Of a DNA stretch of 64,000 bases, positions 62,901 through 64,000 are shown piece by piece (positions within the stretch are counted from its first letter, which is position 1; each line of letters begins with the position of its first letter). Origin of the DNA: Ptychodera flava (Eukaryota > Hemichordata > Enteropneusta > Ptychoderidae); contig NC_091936.1 of NCBI RefSeq assembly GCF_041260155.1, positions 37,292,866 to 37,356,865 of the forward strand, written 5' to 3'. Below the pieces are notes generated by a model. That model was not told where the DNA came from, did not search any database, and was given only the letters and a program-made list of their open reading frames with translations. The position numbers and the translations under genes are program-made.

Positions 62901-64000
62901 CCTTTAGCGCTCTGGTTTTGCCGACTGTACTGCCTGTCTGTTTGTGCCTCCCTTATGTGGCTGCAACCCTGTCCATATCAGTAGCTGCATGATTTCTTCC
63001 CCTGTAAATACTTTGCAATGTTAGATATTTAAAGCGTAATTTGAAGATGACATTATTTCATTCTTGTATATGTCCCCAGCGTCCAAGTGGACCACCTCGA
63101 ATGGGAATATCACCCTATATGAGGCCCGGAATGGGCATGGAGCAGTCCAGGAAAAGACCACCAACACAGGATCAGAGAAACAGACAACAAAGGTTTGTTG
63201 ACATTTTATTGTCTGTGAACAAATTTGTTTTTTCTACCAATGTAGTCTGAGCTAAATTGCACATGTGAAGACCACTTTTCAGATGGAGACTTGCAGAGAA
63301 ATATTACCCTTCAAAGTAAAAACAAAATTGTGCCACACATATTCAGGAGACAAATGTGATGAATTCCCGTGAAGTGTGGAAAAGGTTTTGTCATTCCTGT
63401 GTGTTGAATAGAATATTATTTAAAAAATGCATTATGATAGATGGCAGCATATTTCAAGCTGTGGGAGCAGTGCTTGTCTTGAACTTTGTACATGTATGTT
63501 GTCACAGGCATTCATGAACAACTAGCACGTATTAGTAGGACAGGCGTAAAACAACATGTGGGACATTGTCTCTCTGTGACATGAGCTTCCTTCCCCTTCC
63601 AATTGCAATTTTATCACCTTCAGGTCTACCTCATGATGAGTAATGATTGTGGGCAGTACAGAAAACCCACGGAATGGCTCATCATTTTGAAAACTTCAAT
63701 CATATACATGTGTGGTACCCGTTTACATGTAAGTGTTTCAACTGACTGACACCCTTTATGTAGGTTGACTGAGGGGTACCTCAAGGACATGGACCTTTTG
63801 GATGATGGGACGTGACAGGTTAGCGCATCATGTGGTGGCATATTAACTCTGTTATCATGACTTCTCTTCCCATGCAGTCGTAAGAAGAAGAAGATTTCCG
63901 ACAAGGTGCTGCCACAGAAGGTGCGAGATCTTGTGCCTGAATCCCAAGCATATATGGATTTGCTGGCCTTTGAGAGAAAACTAGACACAACCATCATGAG
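38946..64000 (+). CDS. SMARCD: SWI/SNF complex subunit SMARCD (BAF60), 5' part
   Basis: Secure exons: 38946-39047 ([19 protein letters not shown]...FPPGSFP), 63080-63192 and 63878 to the window edge, all phase-consistent; the gene continues to the right. The second reads [19 protein letters not shown] then [14 protein letters not shown], like human RPGMLPG...MDQSRKRPAPQQ. The third reads [19 protein letters not shown] followed by [20 protein letters not shown], nearly identical to human BAF60 ([32 protein letters not shown]). BAF60 links SWI/SNF (BAF) chromatin remodelling to transcription factors in the nucleus; its SWIB domain would lie further right. The exon 1 to 63080 interval is 24 kb and encloses an antisense P450 gene and many repeats. 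A further 96-nt in-frame exon is possible at 40201-40296 (separate entry). Confidence 0.93.
39048..44022. other. SMARCD intron, left part
   Basis: Apart from the candidate exon at 40201-40296 I see no gene here; the other ORFs are short chance frames. Scattered ACATGTACATGTA-like simple motifs occur. Confidence 0.45.
40201..40296 (+). CDS. Candidate Ser/Thr-rich cassette exon of SMARCD
   Basis: A long pyrimidine tract and AG at 40199-40200 precede, and GT follows at 40297. The segment is 96 nt (32 codons), open, and fits phase 0 on both sides, exactly what exon 1 and the 63080 exon need. It encodes E-T-S-S-T-T... with a run of Thr, then Ser, ending SKQ. The coding strand is built of ACT/TCT-type triplets, so it may instead be a microsatellite that happens to be open. 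If used, it would insert a Ser/Thr linker into the low-complexity N-terminus of BAF60. Confidence 0.4.
44023..44028 (-). promoter_or_regulatory. Possible polyadenylation signal of the P450 gene
   Basis: AATAAA on the minus strand about 216 nt after the P450 stop codon. Confidence 0.3.
44244..46919 (-). CDS. Cytochrome P450, clan 2 (CYP1/2/17-like)
   Basis: Four exons on the minus strand: 46919-46022, 45473-45321, 45023-44919 and 44572-44244, giving 494 aa, the usual length. Exon 1 has an N-terminal membrane anchor (about residues 4-20), then the [14 protein letters not shown] hinge. The I-helix oxygen-binding motif AGSDT (299-303) spans the first intron. ExxR is EIQR (356-359), PERF is at 411-414, and the heme loop [10 protein letters not shown] (433-442) has ligand Cys440. 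All key residues are present, so a working microsomal monooxygenase is likely. [21 protein letters not shown] is clan-2-like. Substrate cannot be told; CYP2-, CYP17- or invertebrate-specific families all remain possible. The whole gene lies antisense inside the large SMARCD intron. Confidence 0.95.
45817..45850. repeat. Short hairpin repeat (type 1), copy 2
   Basis: TAGACCCTTGAGAAAAACTA followed by TCGAGGGTCTATG: the same stem as 29528-29558, with a 3-4 nt longer loop and one changed stem base. In the first P450 intron. Confidence 0.65.
47792..48005 (+). mobile_element. TTAA MITE family A copy (214 bp)
   Basis: TTAA at 47788-47791. The right flank is TTAG, one base changed. Starts CCCTTTGAGCGCCAAAGTC and ends CAGCACTCAAAGGG. 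Confidence 0.85.
49490..49600 (+). repeat. (AATAT)n simple repeat
   Basis: Long run of ATAATATAATATAAT-type pentanucleotides with degenerate ATGATAT flanks extending to about 49740. Confidence 0.85.
51003..51405 (+). repeat. Direct duplication, about 110-140 bp, 296-bp spacing
   Basis: GTCGGACTCAGT, CTTTCCC, AAAATGTGTTTT, ATAAAAAC, CTTTACAGT and AAGGATGT recur in the same order from 51003 and from 51299. Confidence 0.7.
53569..53859 (+). other. Cysteine-rich ORF with paired CxxC motifs
   Basis: About 96 codons, with no ATG at its left limit. The residues [18 protein letters not shown] and [15 protein letters not shown] form three CxxC pairs in 35 residues plus nearby His, a zinc-ribbon or RING-like spacing. 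The end is hydrophobic/Ser-rich. It lies inside the inverted-repeat element just before its right end. I do not recognise the family, and expression is unknown. Confidence 0.3.
55816..56290 (+). repeat. 112-120 bp tandem repeat, about 4 units
   Basis: Units start TACAGGTCCCTAGGGATG at 55816, 55936, 56048 and a diverged one near 56160. Each carries GATGAAATATGCAAATTTGT. In the SMARCD intron. Confidence 0.8.
57705..58264 (+). mobile_element. Helentron/pearl-like element II (short form)
   Basis: Head TAGTCTCACGGACGAAGTCC with a small hairpin (CGGAC-GAA-GTCCG), GTCCGTCCATCC and CACGCAGATATCTCAGACAT. Tail GGGACCATGTCATTGTCAAT then GACTTGT, containing the perfect hairpin GTCATTG-T-CAATGAC. The same head and tail bound the tandem-array element at 2921-4407. 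Confidence 0.6.
59048..59263 (+). mobile_element. TTAA MITE family A copy (216 bp)
   Basis: The left flank is TTAAA (59043-59047) and the right flank TTAA (59264-59267). CCCTTTGAGCGCCAAAGTC to CAGCGCTCAAAGGG: the best-preserved inverted ends in the window (GAGCGC/GCGCTC). Confidence 0.9.
59268..63079. other. SMARCD intron, right part
   Basis: No gene seen. A degenerate direct repeat (AACTTGACAGG...AAGTATTTGCA) occurs twice at about 60062-60195. Otherwise AT-rich with ACATGTA-type motifs. Confidence 0.45.

Overview
The window is AT-rich eukaryotic DNA with multi-exon genes, canonical GT-AG introns, many short palindromic transposons and no operons, rRNA or tRNA that I can see. Protein similarity and repeat style suggest a marine invertebrate deuterostome. 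A hemichordate (acorn worm) is my best guess, but an amphioxus- or echinoderm-like animal is not excluded. I assembled six host genes by following reading frame across splice sites, comparing with remembered human orthologue sequences.

Layout. 1-4830: no gene recognised; repeats, including a 226-bp tandem array inside a larger mobile element. 4831-12377 (+): RBM48, minor-spliceosome factor, exon 1 not found; one intron holds a 4.8-kb palindromic (foldback) element. 12378-17113: no gene, small repeats. 17114-28610 (-): N-myristoyltransferase (NMT), 13 exons including a 21-nt last coding exon. 28945-33274 (+): calaxin (CLXN/EFCAB1), a ciliary EF-hand protein, divergent from NMT across 334 bp. 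34801-38398 (-): C2orf76/UPF0538 homologue, convergent with calaxin. 38946 to beyond the right edge (+): SMARCD/BAF60, a SWI/SNF subunit whose first certain intron is 24 kb. 44244-46919 (-): a complete clan-2 cytochrome P450 nested antisense in that intron.

The genes are ordinary housekeeping or ciliary genes and do not form a pathway. The unusual content is the mobile DNA. It includes at least three miniature-transposon families inserted at TTAA (piggyBac-like). Two of these have filled and empty copies of the same site inside this window, which shows the target duplication directly. There is also a giant foldback with datable nested insertions, a hAT remnant with its zinc-finger ORF, a pair of Helentron/pearl-like elements (one with an internal satellite), several perfect-hairpin MITEs, and an unclassified 4.6-kb element with 340-400 bp inverted ends. 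I found no CRISPR, bacterial or obviously new enzymatic system.
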